Part shown: piece after piece, positions 17,771 to 26,189 of the stretch
Position numbering within the stretch: the first letter of the stretch is position 1
How the letters are laid out: each line of letters starts with the position of its first letter
Origin: Aureispira sp. CCB-E
GTDB lineage: Bacteria > Bacteroidota > Bacteroidia > Chitinophagales > Saprospiraceae
Assembly (NCBI RefSeq): GCF_031326345.1
Contig: NZ_CP133671.1
Location: forward strand, 992,001-1,056,000
Direction: 5' to 3'
Length of the DNA stretch: 64,000 nt
Translations under genes and position numbers: made by a program
Notes under the pieces: model-generated
Database searches by the model: none
What the model was told of the DNA's origin: nothing
The model's input: the letters and a program-made list of their open reading frames with translations, nothing else

Positions 17771-18439
17771 CTAGTTTAAAGACATTTTTTTCTTTTGAGA
17801 CGATGCTCTGTTCTTGGCAATAATGTTATTATAATAAATTCCTAATCCAACAAAAGCGACGGCAAATAATTTAAGTAAAATTGGCGCAGAAGCATAGGTA
17901 ATAAACGTGTATAAATAAACAGGAAAGATAAACAATCTAATGAAAGAGAATGAAAAGAAGAAAATTTCATTTAATTGATGCTCTAAAGTATTCCAATTCA
18001 TGTTTTTGGCAACTATTTTAGCATAATGAGTAAATGTTATTTCTCCCAAAAAAATGGTCAAAATTAAATCTTGTCCAAAGGTTTGAGTAACTAAAGAATA
18101 CAATAAAGCCCCCATACAAATTACGTGATGAGTAATCTCTGAAGTGATGTTTTTTGCCAAAATAATAAAGATAATATGGCAAGTAAAAAAGCTCAAAGCA
18201 ATGTGTATCATAATATCAGTAGCAACAGTATTATTGCCTCCCAAACTGTACTCGGAAGTTAATATAAGAGGACTAACGATTGTTGTTAGGAGCGCAAAAA
18301 TAAGTCCTTGAATGGCATTGGCTGTATTATAAGAACCTTTGTTTTTGCCAGTATTTTGAATGTTCTTTTTATTAAAAAAGAAGATGATCATAAATTGAGG
18401 CAAAAATAATGACAAGAAAAGCAAGCTGTTGAAACCCAT
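17771..18439 (-). CDS. Polytopic membrane protein, TLC-domain-like
   Basis: 222 residues with about six to seven hydrophobic helices. The central part reads like the TLC (TRAM/LAG1/CLN8) fold: a helix ending in ITHHVICMGALL (paired His at about 106-107, where TLC proteins carry their His-His), then LGEITFTHYAKI (the conserved Glu helix) and a later FFFSFSFIRLFIFPVYLY (the F-x-x-R-x-x-x-x-P helix). TLC proteins include ceramide synthases and TMEM56-like lipid proteins; bacterial members are scarce. Its place beside two desaturases supports a lipid role. The assignment is by motif pattern only, and a generic membrane protein remains possible. Confidence 0.6.
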   Translation of the reverse strand: MGFNSLLFLSLFLPQFMIIFFFNKKNIQNTGKNKGSYNTANAIQGLIFALLTTIVSPLILTSEYSLGGNNTVATDIMIHIALSFFTCHIIFIILAKNITSEITHHVICMGALLYSLVTQTFGQDLILTIFLGEITFTHYAKIVAKNMNWNTLEHQLNEIFFFSFSFIRLFIFPVYLYTFITYASAPILLKLFAVAFVGLGIYYNNIIAKNRASSQKKKMSLN

Positions 18440-18726
18440 GATCGTTTGTATTTGTATTTTGTTTTTATTTTGAAGTCGAAGTTGTGGAAAATATCCCCCA
18501 AAAAAGTTTATTTTTAATTCATAGATTTATTTTTGGTAAGTGTAGTGTTTTGATTTGTAGTTCTTATAGTTCTGTTTGGAGATGAAATATGAAAAGAAAC
18601 TATGTTGGAGTTGTTTGGATGTTCTCAAAGGAGCGTAAAAATTGTAGAAACGAAGGAACAACTACGAGGTAACCATAAGTAAATGTGTTGAGGCAATTCC
18701 ATTTCATGAAATAAAAATACTGGTTT

Positions 18727-19455
18727 ATGGCTACCACAAAGAGAATTAATTTGATATCAAGTCCTCGAAACTTATCAACAGCACTCATGTATTCTTTTGC
18801 ACAACGAGCAGATACCAAAGTTGTTGATGAGCCATTATATGCCTATTATCTTTCTTGTACGGACATTGACCATCCTGGTCGAGCAGCTGTATTAAGTAGC
18901 CAAAGTCAAAACTCTCAAGAAGTTGTTCAAAAAATTATTTTTGGAAATTATGTAGAACCCATTTTGTTTATAAAAAATATGACAAGTCATATTAAGGAGA
19001 TGGACGAAGGATTTTTAGAGCAACTGTGGAATATAATTTACATTCGAAATCCTAAGCAAATTATAGCTTCTTATGCACAGGTAGTTGAAATGCCACAAGC
19101 ATCAGAAATAGCAACCATTCGACAATATGAGCTTTTTGAGCAACTCAGATCAAAAGGGAAACAACCTATTGTACTAGATTCTAGTGCTTTATTGGTGAAT
19201 CCTAGACTGGCATTGCAGAAGCTTTGTACTGCTTGTGAAATTCCTTTTTATGAAGAGATGTTAACTTGGGATGCGGGACCGATTCCCGAAGATGGTGTCT
19301 GGGCAAAATATTGGTATGCTAACGTACATCAAACAACAGGATTTAAAAAGCAAAAAACAAGCGACCGAGTATTGCCTCCTCATCTAATTCCCTTATACGA
19401 AGAATTAAAACCTTACTACGACAAAATGTATGCACATGCTATTCGTGTAGAGTGA
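18727..19455 (+). CDS. Sulfotransferase-like P-loop protein
   Basis: 242 residues, cytoplasmic. The N-terminus INLISSPRNLSTALMYSFAQ (7-26) is a 5'-phosphosulfate-binding loop as in the sulfotransferase superfamily: SSPRNxST in place of the Walker A motif. Later IYIRNPKQIIASYAQ (about 103-117) matches the 3'-phosphate-binding R-x-P-x-x-x-x-x-S region. DGVWAKYWYANVHQTTGF near 200 is typical of the sulfotransferase-like proteins encoded next to class IV aminotransferases. The acceptor is unknown and PAPS dependence is not proven. The next gene, 60 bp away on the same strand, is such an aminotransferase, so the two probably act together. Confidence 0.75.
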   Translation: MATTKRINLISSPRNLSTALMYSFAQRADTKVVDEPLYAYYLSCTDIDHPGRAAVLSSQSQNSQEVVQKIIFGNYVEPILFIKNMTSHIKEMDEGFLEQLWNIIYIRNPKQIIASYAQVVEMPQASEIATIRQYELFEQLRSKGKQPIVLDSSALLVNPRLALQKLCTACEIPFYEEMLTWDAGPIPEDGVWAKYWYANVHQTTGFKKQKTSDRVLPPHLIPLYEELKPYYDKMYAHAIRVE

Positions 19456-19515
19456 TAATAACCTTGTAAATAGTTCCTAAAAGAGTATTCTATTCACTTC
19501 TAAAACAAGAAATAT

Positions 19516-20421
19516 ATGTTACAAAAACTCAATCCCAAAAATAAAGACATTCAAGTTTATGTAAAAGATGGCTTGTATCCTAGAGCAGATGCTAAAGTTT
19601 CTGTTTTTGATAGCTCTGTACAAGGAGGAGATGCGGTCTGGGAAGGTTTGAGAGTTTATCAAGGGGGGATTTTTTGTTTGGATCGGCATTTAGATCGGTT
19701 GCATACTTCTGCCAAAACATTGGCATTTGTAGATATTCCGTCCAAAGCTGTTATTAAGAAAGCCATCTTTGATACCTTAGAAGCCAATGGAATGAAGGAT
19801 GATGTGCATATTCGTTTAACTTTGACAAGAGGGGAAAAAATTACTTCTGGAATGGATCCTCGATTGAATCAATATGGTTCTTGTTTGATTGTATTAGCTG
19901 AATGGAAGCCACTGGTTTATGATAATAAGAATGGAATTAAAATTATCACAGCACACATACAACGTAACTCTCCACGTCATTTGGACTCTAAAATTCATCA
20001 TGCCAATTTATTGAACAATATCCTAGCAAAAATACAAGCGAATGTAGCTGGAGCAGATGCCGCTCTAATGTTAGATGCTTATGGATTTGTGGCAGAATTA
20101 AATGGTACCAATATTTTTATGGTTAAAAATGGATGTCTTTATACGCCTCACGCAGATGCCTGTTTGCATGGAATAACAAGAGGACTAATTATTGAAATTG
20201 CGCATGAAGCGGGGATACCAATTGTAGAGAAAAATCTTTCTCTGACAGAATTTTATGGTGCTGATGAAGTTTTTTGTACTGGAACTATGGGAGAGTTGAC
20301 TCCGATTGTGGTGATTGATGGGAGAGTAATTGAAAATAAAAGCGACAATCAGATTTTAGAAAAATTGAAAAGGCTATTTGAAGCAAAAATACCTGTGTAT
20401 AGTGAAAAACTCCCTTTTTAG
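19516..20421 (+). CDS. Class IV aminotransferase (branched-chain/D-amino-acid type)
   Basis: PLP enzyme of fold type IV, 301 residues. The catalytic lysine is Lys159 in DSKIHHANLLNN, and the cofactor-binding glutamate is Glu194 in AELNGTNIF. The N-terminal SVQGGDAVWEGLRVYQG and C-terminal FCTGTMGELTPIVVIDGR (phosphate-binding T-G-T-x-x-E-x-x-P) complete the signature. The sequence resembles the branched-chain aminotransferase-like subgroup more than aminodeoxychorismate lyase, but the amino-acid substrate is not certain. It follows the sulfotransferase-like gene by 60 bp. Confidence 0.88.
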   Translation: MLQKLNPKNKDIQVYVKDGLYPRADAKVSVFDSSVQGGDAVWEGLRVYQGGIFCLDRHLDRLHTSAKTLAFVDIPSKAVIKKAIFDTLEANGMKDDVHIRLTLTRGEKITSGMDPRLNQYGSCLIVLAEWKPLVYDNKNGIKIITAHIQRNSPRHLDSKIHHANLLNNILAKIQANVAGADAALMLDAYGFVAELNGTNIFMVKNGCLYTPHADACLHGITRGLIIEIAHEAGIPIVEKNLSLTEFYGADEVFCTGTMGELTPIVVIDGRVIENKSDNQILEKLKRLFEAKIPVYSEKLPF

Positions 20422-20436
20422 TATATAACTATTGGA

Positions 20437-20515
20437 TCAATAGCTCGGTTCGCAGGGAGTAACAAAACTAACTAAAAGCGCAGCGCTCACGAAAAACTAC
20501 TATTTGATTGTTACG
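20437..20515. repeat. Dispersed intergenic repeat
   Basis: TAGCTCGGTTCGCAGGGAGTAAC and AAAACTAACTAAAAGCGCAG with CTCACGAAAAACTACTATTTG resemble the repeat loci at 44041-44090 and 56789-56890. It fills most of the gap between the aminotransferase gene and psuG. Confidence 0.45.
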
Positions 20516-20553
20516 ACAGTTTATTCTATAGAATTTTTTACAATTTCTTATCA

Positions 20554-21474
20554 ATGAAACCGTATTTAGAAATTAATGAAGAAGTAAGCAATGCTATTCA
20601 AAAAAATCAACCTGTAGTAGCATTAGAGTCTACCATTATTTCGCATGGAATGCCTTTTCCTCAGAACCTAGAAACGGCTATGGAAGTAGAGCGTTTGGTT
20701 CGAAAGAATGGAGCTGTTCCTGCTACCGTTGCCATTATGGATGGCATGTTCAAAGTAGGGTTGACAAAATCCGAAATTGAATATTTGGGACAAAAAGGGC
20801 AAGCTGTTGTTAAGGCTAGTCGAAGAGATATTCCTTATTTGATCTCTCAAGGAATAGATGGAGCAACAACAGTTGCGTCGACGATGATAGCGGCAAAAAT
20901 GGCTGGTATTGAGGTTTTTGCCACTGGTGGTATAGGAGGTGTGCATCGTGGTGCCGCCACTTCTTTTGATGTTTCTGCTGATTTGCAAGAACTAGCAAAA
21001 ACAAATGTAGCAGTAGTTTGCGCTGGAATCAAGGCTATTTTGGATTTAGGATTGACGTTAGAATATTTGGAGACGCATGGAGTGCCTGTTGTGGGGTATC
21101 GAACCCAAGAATTGCCTGCTTTTTATACTCAAAAAAGTGGCTTTGCTGTGGACTATCAACTGGATCACCCGACTACTATAGCTGATTTTTTAGAAACAAA
21201 GTGGCGCATGGGGCTAGATGGAGGTGTCGTTATTGCCAATCCTATTCCCAAAGAAAAAGAGCTAGACTACGATTATATGATGCAAAATATTGAATTAGCA
21301 ATAGAAGAAGCCAAGCAGTTGGGAATTAAAGGAAAAGAGAATACCCCATTTCTACTAGCAAAGGTGAAAGCATTGACCGAAGGGAGAAGTTTAGCGTCGA
21401 ATATAGAGTTGGTTTATAACAATGCTCAGTTGGCAGCTCAGATAGCTGTGGCTTTATGTCATAAAAAAAAATGA
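20554..21474 (+). CDS. psuG: Pseudouridine-5'-phosphate glycosidase
   Basis: Splits pseudouridine 5'-phosphate into uracil and ribose 5-phosphate (reversibly), part of RNA nucleoside salvage. The 306-residue product has the diagnostic strings [22 protein letters not shown] (about 21-42), [74 protein letters not shown] and [12 protein letters not shown]. No pseudouridine kinase (psuK) gene is adjacent, unlike many genomes. The 3' end contains the A-run that acts as the U-tract of the opposing terminator. Confidence 0.95.
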   Translation: MKPYLEINEEVSNAIQKNQPVVALESTIISHGMPFPQNLETAMEVERLVRKNGAVPATVAIMDGMFKVGLTKSEIEYLGQKGQAVVKASRRDIPYLISQGIDGATTVASTMIAAKMAGIEVFATGGIGGVHRGAATSFDVSADLQELAKTNVAVVCAGIKAILDLGLTLEYLETHGVPVVGYRTQELPAFYTQKSGFAVDYQLDHPTTIADFLETKWRMGLDGGVVIANPIPKEKELDYDYMMQNIELAIEEAKQLGIKGKENTPFLLAKVKALTEGRSLASNIELVYNNAQLAAQIAVALCHKKK

Positions 21475-21503
21475 CGCCCCTAAGAGCAAAGTTTAGGAGC
21501 GTC
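21464..21503 (-). terminator. Terminator of the YiaA/B-like gene, overlapping the psuG stop
   Basis: GACGCCCCTAA (21473-21483) pairs with TTTAGGAGCGTC (21492-21503). On the minus strand it is followed by ATTTTTTTTTAT, which is the complement of the final lysine codons of psuG. Confidence 0.75.
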
Positions 21504-21521
21504 TGAAAATGATATTTTGAT

Positions 21522-21806
21522 TTAACTTTCTTCTGTGCCAATGTATTTGCTGAGCATCTGCTCGGTCTTAGCATTTTCTATTTTTTTGACATAATCTTCA
21601 CTCTCTTGCTTGTCTCTAACCACTTTTGCCAATACAAAACAAGATGAAATACTGAATAGATAGGTCATTCCAATAAAGGCTTTTTGATAGATATCCATTT
21701 GTAGATAAATTAGCCCAATGACCATTCCAATGAAAGAAACGCCAAAAGAAATCCAGGCTAAGGTTGAGAATGCTTGTGTATTTGAATTTTGATACTTGGT
21801 TGACAT
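21522..21806 (-). CDS. YiaA/YiaB-like two-helix membrane protein
   Basis: 94 residues from the ATG at 21804-21806 (MSTKYQNSNTQAFSTLAWISF). A longer reading from 21914 adds 36 residues with no family character and is rejected. Two hydrophobic helices (about 12-32 and 40-62, the second ending VLAKVVRDK) form the pattern of the yiaA/B two-helix domain: an A-W-x-S-F first helix, a short polar turn, then K-x-F-x-G-x-x-Y-L-F-S. Inner-membrane protein of unknown function. The charged C-terminal tail (62-94) is probably cytoplasmic. Confidence 0.75.
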   Translation of the reverse strand: MSTKYQNSNTQAFSTLAWISFGVSFIGMVIGLIYLQMDIYQKAFIGMTYLFSISSCFVLAKVVRDKQESEDYVKKIENAKTEQMLSKYIGTEES

Positions 21807-22092
21807 AATTTGAGTTGTTTTGTATAACCAACGTTTGTGATACACGACTCTAGTGTGTGGGGTGTTAGTTATTGTAAATGAACAATATAAATTTGTATTT
21901 AACCATAGAGTCAAGATTAGAGCCTATGCTCGTTTTCTAAACCACTATACAAACTACAGAAAGAGCCCAATTTGTTCCTAGGTGTCAAAACTTTAGCATT
22001 TCTTAACATATAAACAATCAAAGTGTTAAGTAAGAATTCCGCACTATTACTCAGCATTTTGTCAATCTTTTGAATTTAGATTCATCAAATCT

Positions 22093-22402
22093 ACAGCAAT
22101 TCTCGGTTTGTTTATTTTTTAATATGTTTTTTGTGATGAAATTAATAATAGGCTAACTATCATTTGTTTACAATTTATTTGCTTGTTGGGTGTTATGGAA
22201 AATTATTGCATGAGGGCTTTGCCGTTGTTATGACATATGGCTAAGTTTTCGTGATTTTTTATAGTTGCGACCGAAGGGAAGCAACCCGAAGGACCTCTGG
22301 CATTATAAAAAATAGAAAACCCGAAGGCTCACGCAGTAAAAGAACAAAAAAACAGCATTTTTAGCTATCATATTAAACTTTTTACAAACCGAGAATAACT
22401 GT
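22093..22402. mobile_element. Candidate MITE (310 bp, terminal inverted repeats, 7-8 bp target duplication)
   Basis: The ends are 19-bp inverted repeats with two mismatches: ACAG(CA)ATTCTCGGTTTGT at 22093-22111 and its complement at 22384-22402 (inner 13 bp perfect). Similarity continues a little inward (TTTAATATG-like strings). Immediately outside, CAAATCT stands at 22086-22092 and again at 22403-22409 (CAAATCTA if one base is shared with the end), as expected of a target-site duplication. The inside has no open frame long enough for a transposase and contains a small hairpin (GTTGC...GCAAC, near 22264-22284) and three CCGAAGG-type strings. I cannot identify the parent insertion sequence. 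Confidence 0.65.
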
Positions 22403-22445
22403 CAAATCTAGTACAAAATATAATTTAAGCTAATGACGTTACTAT

Positions 22446-22483
22446 AAAAAAATGGCGATTTTCATAGACGAAAATCACCATTT
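22446..22483 (-). terminator. Terminator of the universal stress protein gene
   Basis: AAATGGCGATTTTC (22450-22463) pairs with GAAAATCACCATTT (22470-22483) with one mismatch. On the minus strand a T-run follows (22446-22452). Confidence 0.8.
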
Positions 22484-22515
22484 GTAGAGTTATTATTAGA
22501 GTTGAAAATTGCTAT

Positions 22516-23331
22516 CTAAGCATTCTGATCTTGCAAAATCAACAAAGGCAAATCAGACTTCAAAGCAACTTGTTGACTGACGCTACTATGGAACAAGTTC
22601 TCAAACCAGCCACGCTGTCTAGAGACTAAGCACAGGACACTATTTCCTTTTTCATGTGCAAATGTGAGAATACTTTCCAAAATTTGGTCAGATTGAATTT
22701 TTGTGTAATTAAAAGGAACAGCCAAGCCATTTAAATATTCTTTGATGGTTGGATCAATGTCAGTATGAATTTGTTGATTAGACACATGCACCAACTCTAT
22801 ATTGAGGTTAGATTTTTGAGCAATGTCAATCATTGGATTCAACGTATTTAGGACAGACATAGTCAAGGCATCAACAGCAACAACAATATTCTTAATATCA
22901 GAATAGTGCGTATCTCTAGGAATTGCCAAAACAGGGAATTGGGTATGTTTGATTAGCTTACTCGCTGTACTTCCCATGACCTGTTTGCTAAGGTTTGATG
23001 CACCTAAGGTACCCATAATAATTAAGTCGGCATCAATTCTTTCCGCTTCGCTTTCAATCATTTCTACTGGATACCCTTTTTTACAACGTCCTTTTATATC
23101 CAAATCAAAAGAAATACTTTCTTGGGTTGCTTTAACAAAAGCTGCCATTTCTTTTTCTCTGTCCTCCTTGACGACACGATTAATGCTGCCCAAATGACCA
23201 GCAGGGGCACTTGTGTTGTAAGTATGTACCAGACGCAATTTTGCATTGAATTTGTTTGCTAGAGCCAAGGCAAAGTCTAATGCTTTGTCTGCATTTTCAG
23301 AAAAGTCAGTGGGGACAAGAATTTTTTTCAT
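22516..23331 (-). CDS. Universal stress protein, tandem UspA domains
   Basis: 271 residues with two Usp domains. Domain 1 (1-140) opens MKKILVPTDFSENADKALDFALALA and ends with the nucleotide-binding pattern IMGTLGASNLSKQVMGSTASKLIKHTQFPVLAIP: G-x2-G-x9-G-S, an ATP-binding type. Domain 2 (about 145-271) begins IKNIVVAVDAL and lacks the glycine motif, ending HSSVSQQVALKSDLPLLIL, so only the first domain is likely to bind ATP. Cytoplasmic; probable general stress role. TATATTTG on the minus strand (complement of 23375-23382) is a candidate -7 element about 45 bp before the start. Confidence 0.92.
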   Translation of the reverse strand: MKKILVPTDFSENADKALDFALALANKFNAKLRLVHTYNTSAPAGHLGSINRVVKEDREKEMAAFVKATQESISFDLDIKGRCKKGYPVEMIESEAERIDADLIIMGTLGASNLSKQVMGSTASKLIKHTQFPVLAIPRDTHYSDIKNIVVAVDALTMSVLNTLNPMIDIAQKSNLNIELVHVSNQQIHTDIDPTIKEYLNGLAVPFNYTKIQSDQILESILTFAHEKGNSVLCLVSRQRGWFENLFHSSVSQQVALKSDLPLLILQDQNA

Positions 23332-23374
23332 AAAATAGAATTTTTAAAGATTGGATATGTGGAAGTTGTTTAAG

Positions 23375-23382
23375 CAAATATA
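23375..23382 (-). promoter_or_regulatory. Candidate -7 element of the stress-protein gene
   Basis: On the minus strand the bases read TATATTTG, a perfect TAnnTTTG match, 44 bp upstream of the ATG. No convincing -33 element was found. Confidence 0.4.
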
Positions 23383-23472
23383 AAATAAATGTAGACGAAT
23401 AAAAATGATTATTCTCATAAAAATAGGTATTTTTAATCATCAGCATCCGCTATTTCCAATCTTGTACACATT

Positions 23473-25137
23473 ATGGCAGACGAGTATTCTAACAAAGACA
23501 TTTTATTTGTTCATTCTAATCAAAATGTAGATAAAATTCCTGACTATATCCAGGAAAACGCAGCTTGGGTTTGTAACTTGGATTTAAGTTATAACAAGAT
23601 AGAAGATTTAGGCGAGTGTATCACTCAATTTAACAAATTGCGGCATTTAGATCTATCGCACAACAAGTTACAACAGTTGCCTTCCAACTTTAAAGCATTA
23701 CAAAATTTAGAAACACTCAATCTTGCCAATAATCAACTCAACTCATTTCCAATCGTTTTGACTCAGTTGCCCCAACTTAAAACACTTAATTTAAAAGGCA
23801 ATGGCTTACAAACATTGCCAATAGAAATAGAGCAATTACAAAACTTAGAACAGTTAGAGTTGGGCTTCAATCCTTTAGAAAAACTGCCCTCTACATTCGC
23901 TAAGCTCAAAAAACTAAAAAATTTGAGTTGTACCAATAATCGTTTTGAGACTTTCCCCGAAGTATTGTTAGAAATGGAACAACTACAAAAAGTGAAGCAA
24001 TTGGATTTGGAGTTCCGCTTAAAACTACCCACCCGTCGCTTAGATTTATTTTTTAAAGTATTGAGGCATCTAACGAAGCAAAAAGCAACCTTGAAAACTA
24101 AAAAAGCTGCTTTTGAAATATTGTTTACAGAAACTTGTTTGCAAAGTCGGGCAGATGTACTCCCTCTATTATTAGTCAATTACGTTACCTTTTCTCAAGT
24201 CGTAAGAACATACATCACTACAACGTATTCCAAACCATTAAAAGAAGAAAGTAACATTAGCATTTTAGGAACAACAGAATGGATGGATATAGAGAGTTTA
24301 GATAATCCAAACATCTTGTTCAATCAAATAGCACCTACGACAACACATGTGGTCTTAGGAAGGACGATCACCAAACAACTCTTAGAACTCTTGCACGACG
24401 ATTTATTTTTTGTATCAGAAAAAGAAGCATTAGCCTTTTTATCTCCGAAGCAGCCTGCCGATTGGTTGGCAGAACATCGTCAAAAATTACTGGAATTATT
24501 GCAGAGCAATCAAAATGAGAATATTGCTTTGGCACTCCAATTATCTAAAGACAACGCTTTGTTAGACAATATGCTGACCGATTTATTAATGGCTTATACT
24601 GCTGTTGATGCGGGCAATAGTCGCCTCAGAAATGCTATTAAAGAGGCTTTTTATCGTAGAATTCCTAATTTTGAACAGCTGACGCTGCCTAGTGCTTCAT
24701 TTCAGTTTTATACACCCAGTAAAACAGAGCATGTTATTTTTCAAGGGATCAAAAATATTACCAATCAAACAGAGGCGTGGGATGGTTTGAAGATAGCGCA
24801 TCGTTTGTTTCAGCAGTATGGAGTGGCTTATACTTATATTTTAGAATATAGTAACGAAGAAGATGAAAAAAAATGGTTGGAGCAATTTTTAAAAGAAGAT
24901 ACGATTACATTGAGTATCTTGCCGAAATTAAATCGACTGCCTAAATCTATTCGTTATTTTAAGACCATTCGTCGACTTAATTTACGATCTTGCAACTTTC
25001 GGCAATTTCCTGACGTTGATTTATTGTTGCAATTGCCTAACTTAGAGGAAATAGACTTGCGTGACAATCCAATTTCCTTTGTGCCAAGAGATTTATTCGA
25101 ATTAATATCAGATTATAGAATATTTCTGTCAAAATAA
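23473..25137 (+). CDS. Leucine-rich-repeat protein with split LRR blocks
   Basis: 554 residues, no signal peptide, probably cytoplasmic. Residues of about 34-190 form six or seven LRRs of about 23 residues (LRHLDLSHNKLQQLPSNFKA, LETLNLANNQL, LKTLNLKGNGL, LEQLELGFNPL, LKNLSCTNNRF), of the Ras/SDS22-like type. Residues of about 200-480 are an unassigned, mostly helical region with hydrophobic heptad-like stretches (LLELLHDDLFF, LLELLQSNQNENIALALQLSKDN). A short second LRR block closes the protein (about 485-554: LSILPKLNRLP, IRRLNLRSCNF, LEEIDLRDNPISFVP). A protein-interaction role is likely; the partner is unknown. Confidence 0.88.
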   Translation: MADEYSNKDILFVHSNQNVDKIPDYIQENAAWVCNLDLSYNKIEDLGECITQFNKLRHLDLSHNKLQQLPSNFKALQNLETLNLANNQLNSFPIVLTQLPQLKTLNLKGNGLQTLPIEIEQLQNLEQLELGFNPLEKLPSTFAKLKKLKNLSCTNNRFETFPEVLLEMEQLQKVKQLDLEFRLKLPTRRLDLFFKVLRHLTKQKATLKTKKAAFEILFTETCLQSRADVLPLLLVNYVTFSQVVRTYITTTYSKPLKEESNISILGTTEWMDIESLDNPNILFNQIAPTTTHVVLGRTITKQLLELLHDDLFFVSEKEALAFLSPKQPADWLAEHRQKLLELLQSNQNENIALALQLSKDNALLDNMLTDLLMAYTAVDAGNSRLRNAIKEAFYRRIPNFEQLTLPSASFQFYTPSKTEHVIFQGIKNITNQTEAWDGLKIAHRLFQQYGVAYTYILEYSNEEDEKKWLEQFLKEDTITLSILPKLNRLPKSIRYFKTIRRLNLRSCNFRQFPDVDLLLQLPNLEEIDLRDNPISFVPRDLFELISDYRIFLSK

Positions 25138-25146
25138 ACATACAAA

Positions 25147-25165
25147 GTAGCACTATTGCGTGGTA
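25147..25165 (+). repeat. Dispersed intergenic repeat, short copy
   Basis: GTAGCACTATTGCGTGGTAT at 25147-25166 is a variant of the GCTGCTACTGCGTGGT core, located between the LRR gene and the ABC gene. Confidence 0.4.
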
Positions 25166-25224
25166 TGGATTATTATAATGATGCTCTAACTACTACAGAT
25201 AAAAAACAGTAAAAATTAGAAATA

Positions 25225-26112
25225 ATGAGTGTTTTACAAACCAACGGACTGACTAAAATTTACAACAAAACCCTACGTGCTGTTGATAACTTAAACCTTA
25301 CCATAGAAAAAGGCAACATTTATGGAATTTTAGGTCCTAATGGTAGTGGAAAAACAACAACATTGGGAATGGTGCTAGGAATTATTCATCCTACAAACGG
25401 TCAATATACTTGGTTTGATGAAGCACCTTCTGCCAAAACTCGTCAGCGGATAGGCGCTATATTAGAAACGCCTAATTTTTATCCTTATATGAATGCGCAG
25501 AAAAATTTAGAAATTGTAGCGCACATCAAACATGCTGATCCAAAGCAAATTCCTGCTTTAATAGAATTGGTGGGACTACAAGGACGTGTCGATTCTCCAT
25601 TTACGGCTTATTCTTTGGGAATGAAACAGCGTTTGGCCATTGCTGGGGCACTAATTGGCGATCCAGAGGTCTTAATTTTTGATGAGCCAACGAATGGCTT
25701 AGATCCACAAGGAATTGTCGAAGTACGTAACTTGTTGATTGAAATAGGAACAAGGGGCAAGACCATTTTATTGGCAAGTCATATTATTGATGAAGTAGAA
25801 AAAGTTTGTAATCATGTTGCTATCCTAAAATATGGCGACCTTATCGCTGCGGGGAGTGTGTCAGAGATTTTGGGAGGCGAACCGATTATTGAAGTAAGTG
25901 CCCCTGATTTGGAACAACTAAAAAACACGCTGTCAGAGTTTAACTTTGTAACAGATATAAAAGAAGACGGTCCTATCTTAGCGTTGAAAATGTCTTCAGA
26001 GACAACAGCAACAGATCTCAATACGGCTCTGTTTAACAAAGGAGTTGTGTTAAGTCATCTACATGTACGCAAAAAAAGCTTAGAAGCAGAGTTTTTGGAA
26101 CGTACTTCTTAA
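25225..26112 (+). CDS. ABC transporter ATP-binding protein
   Basis: 295 residues. Walker A GPNGSGKT (37-44), signature YSLGMKQRLAIAGALIG (about 128-144), Walker B LIFDEPTNGLDPQG and the switch His in LASHIIDE are all present. The C-terminal 70 residues (from about 225) form the extra domain seen in ATPases of the drug/lantibiotic/Nod-factor export type. No permease is adjacent: the next gene is recJ on the other strand. The partner must lie elsewhere or be absent. Substrate unknown. Confidence 0.92.
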   Translation: MSVLQTNGLTKIYNKTLRAVDNLNLTIEKGNIYGILGPNGSGKTTTLGMVLGIIHPTNGQYTWFDEAPSAKTRQRIGAILETPNFYPYMNAQKNLEIVAHIKHADPKQIPALIELVGLQGRVDSPFTAYSLGMKQRLAIAGALIGDPEVLIFDEPTNGLDPQGIVEVRNLLIEIGTRGKTILLASHIIDEVEKVCNHVAILKYGDLIAAGSVSEILGGEPIIEVSAPDLEQLKNTLSEFNFVTDIKEDGPILALKMSSETTATDLNTALFNKGVVLSHLHVRKKSLEAEFLERTS

Positions 26113-26189
26113 CGTTACATTAGGAGCATTGTGTTAACTCTTTATAGTTTTTGATGGCTAGCTGATTAAAGGGCAATAAATACATTATA

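Larger units (their letters stand above)
21807..22515. other. Long intergenic region holding a probable MITE
   Basis: About 700 bp without a credible gene between two minus-strand genes. It holds the promoter of the YiaA/B gene on the left, a candidate non-autonomous element at 22093-22402 in the middle, and the terminator of the stress-protein gene at 22446-22483 on the right. Confidence 0.6.

Noticed and set aside
20668-21032. Several antisense frames inside psuG
   Set aside because: All are complements of a conserved enzyme gene.
21807-21914. 36-residue extension of the YiaA/B-like protein
   Set aside because: Polar unrelated residues before a typical start MSTKYQ.
22093-22402. Transposase gene inside the candidate MITE
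   Set aside because: No frame of adequate length on either strand; the element is non-autonomous at best.
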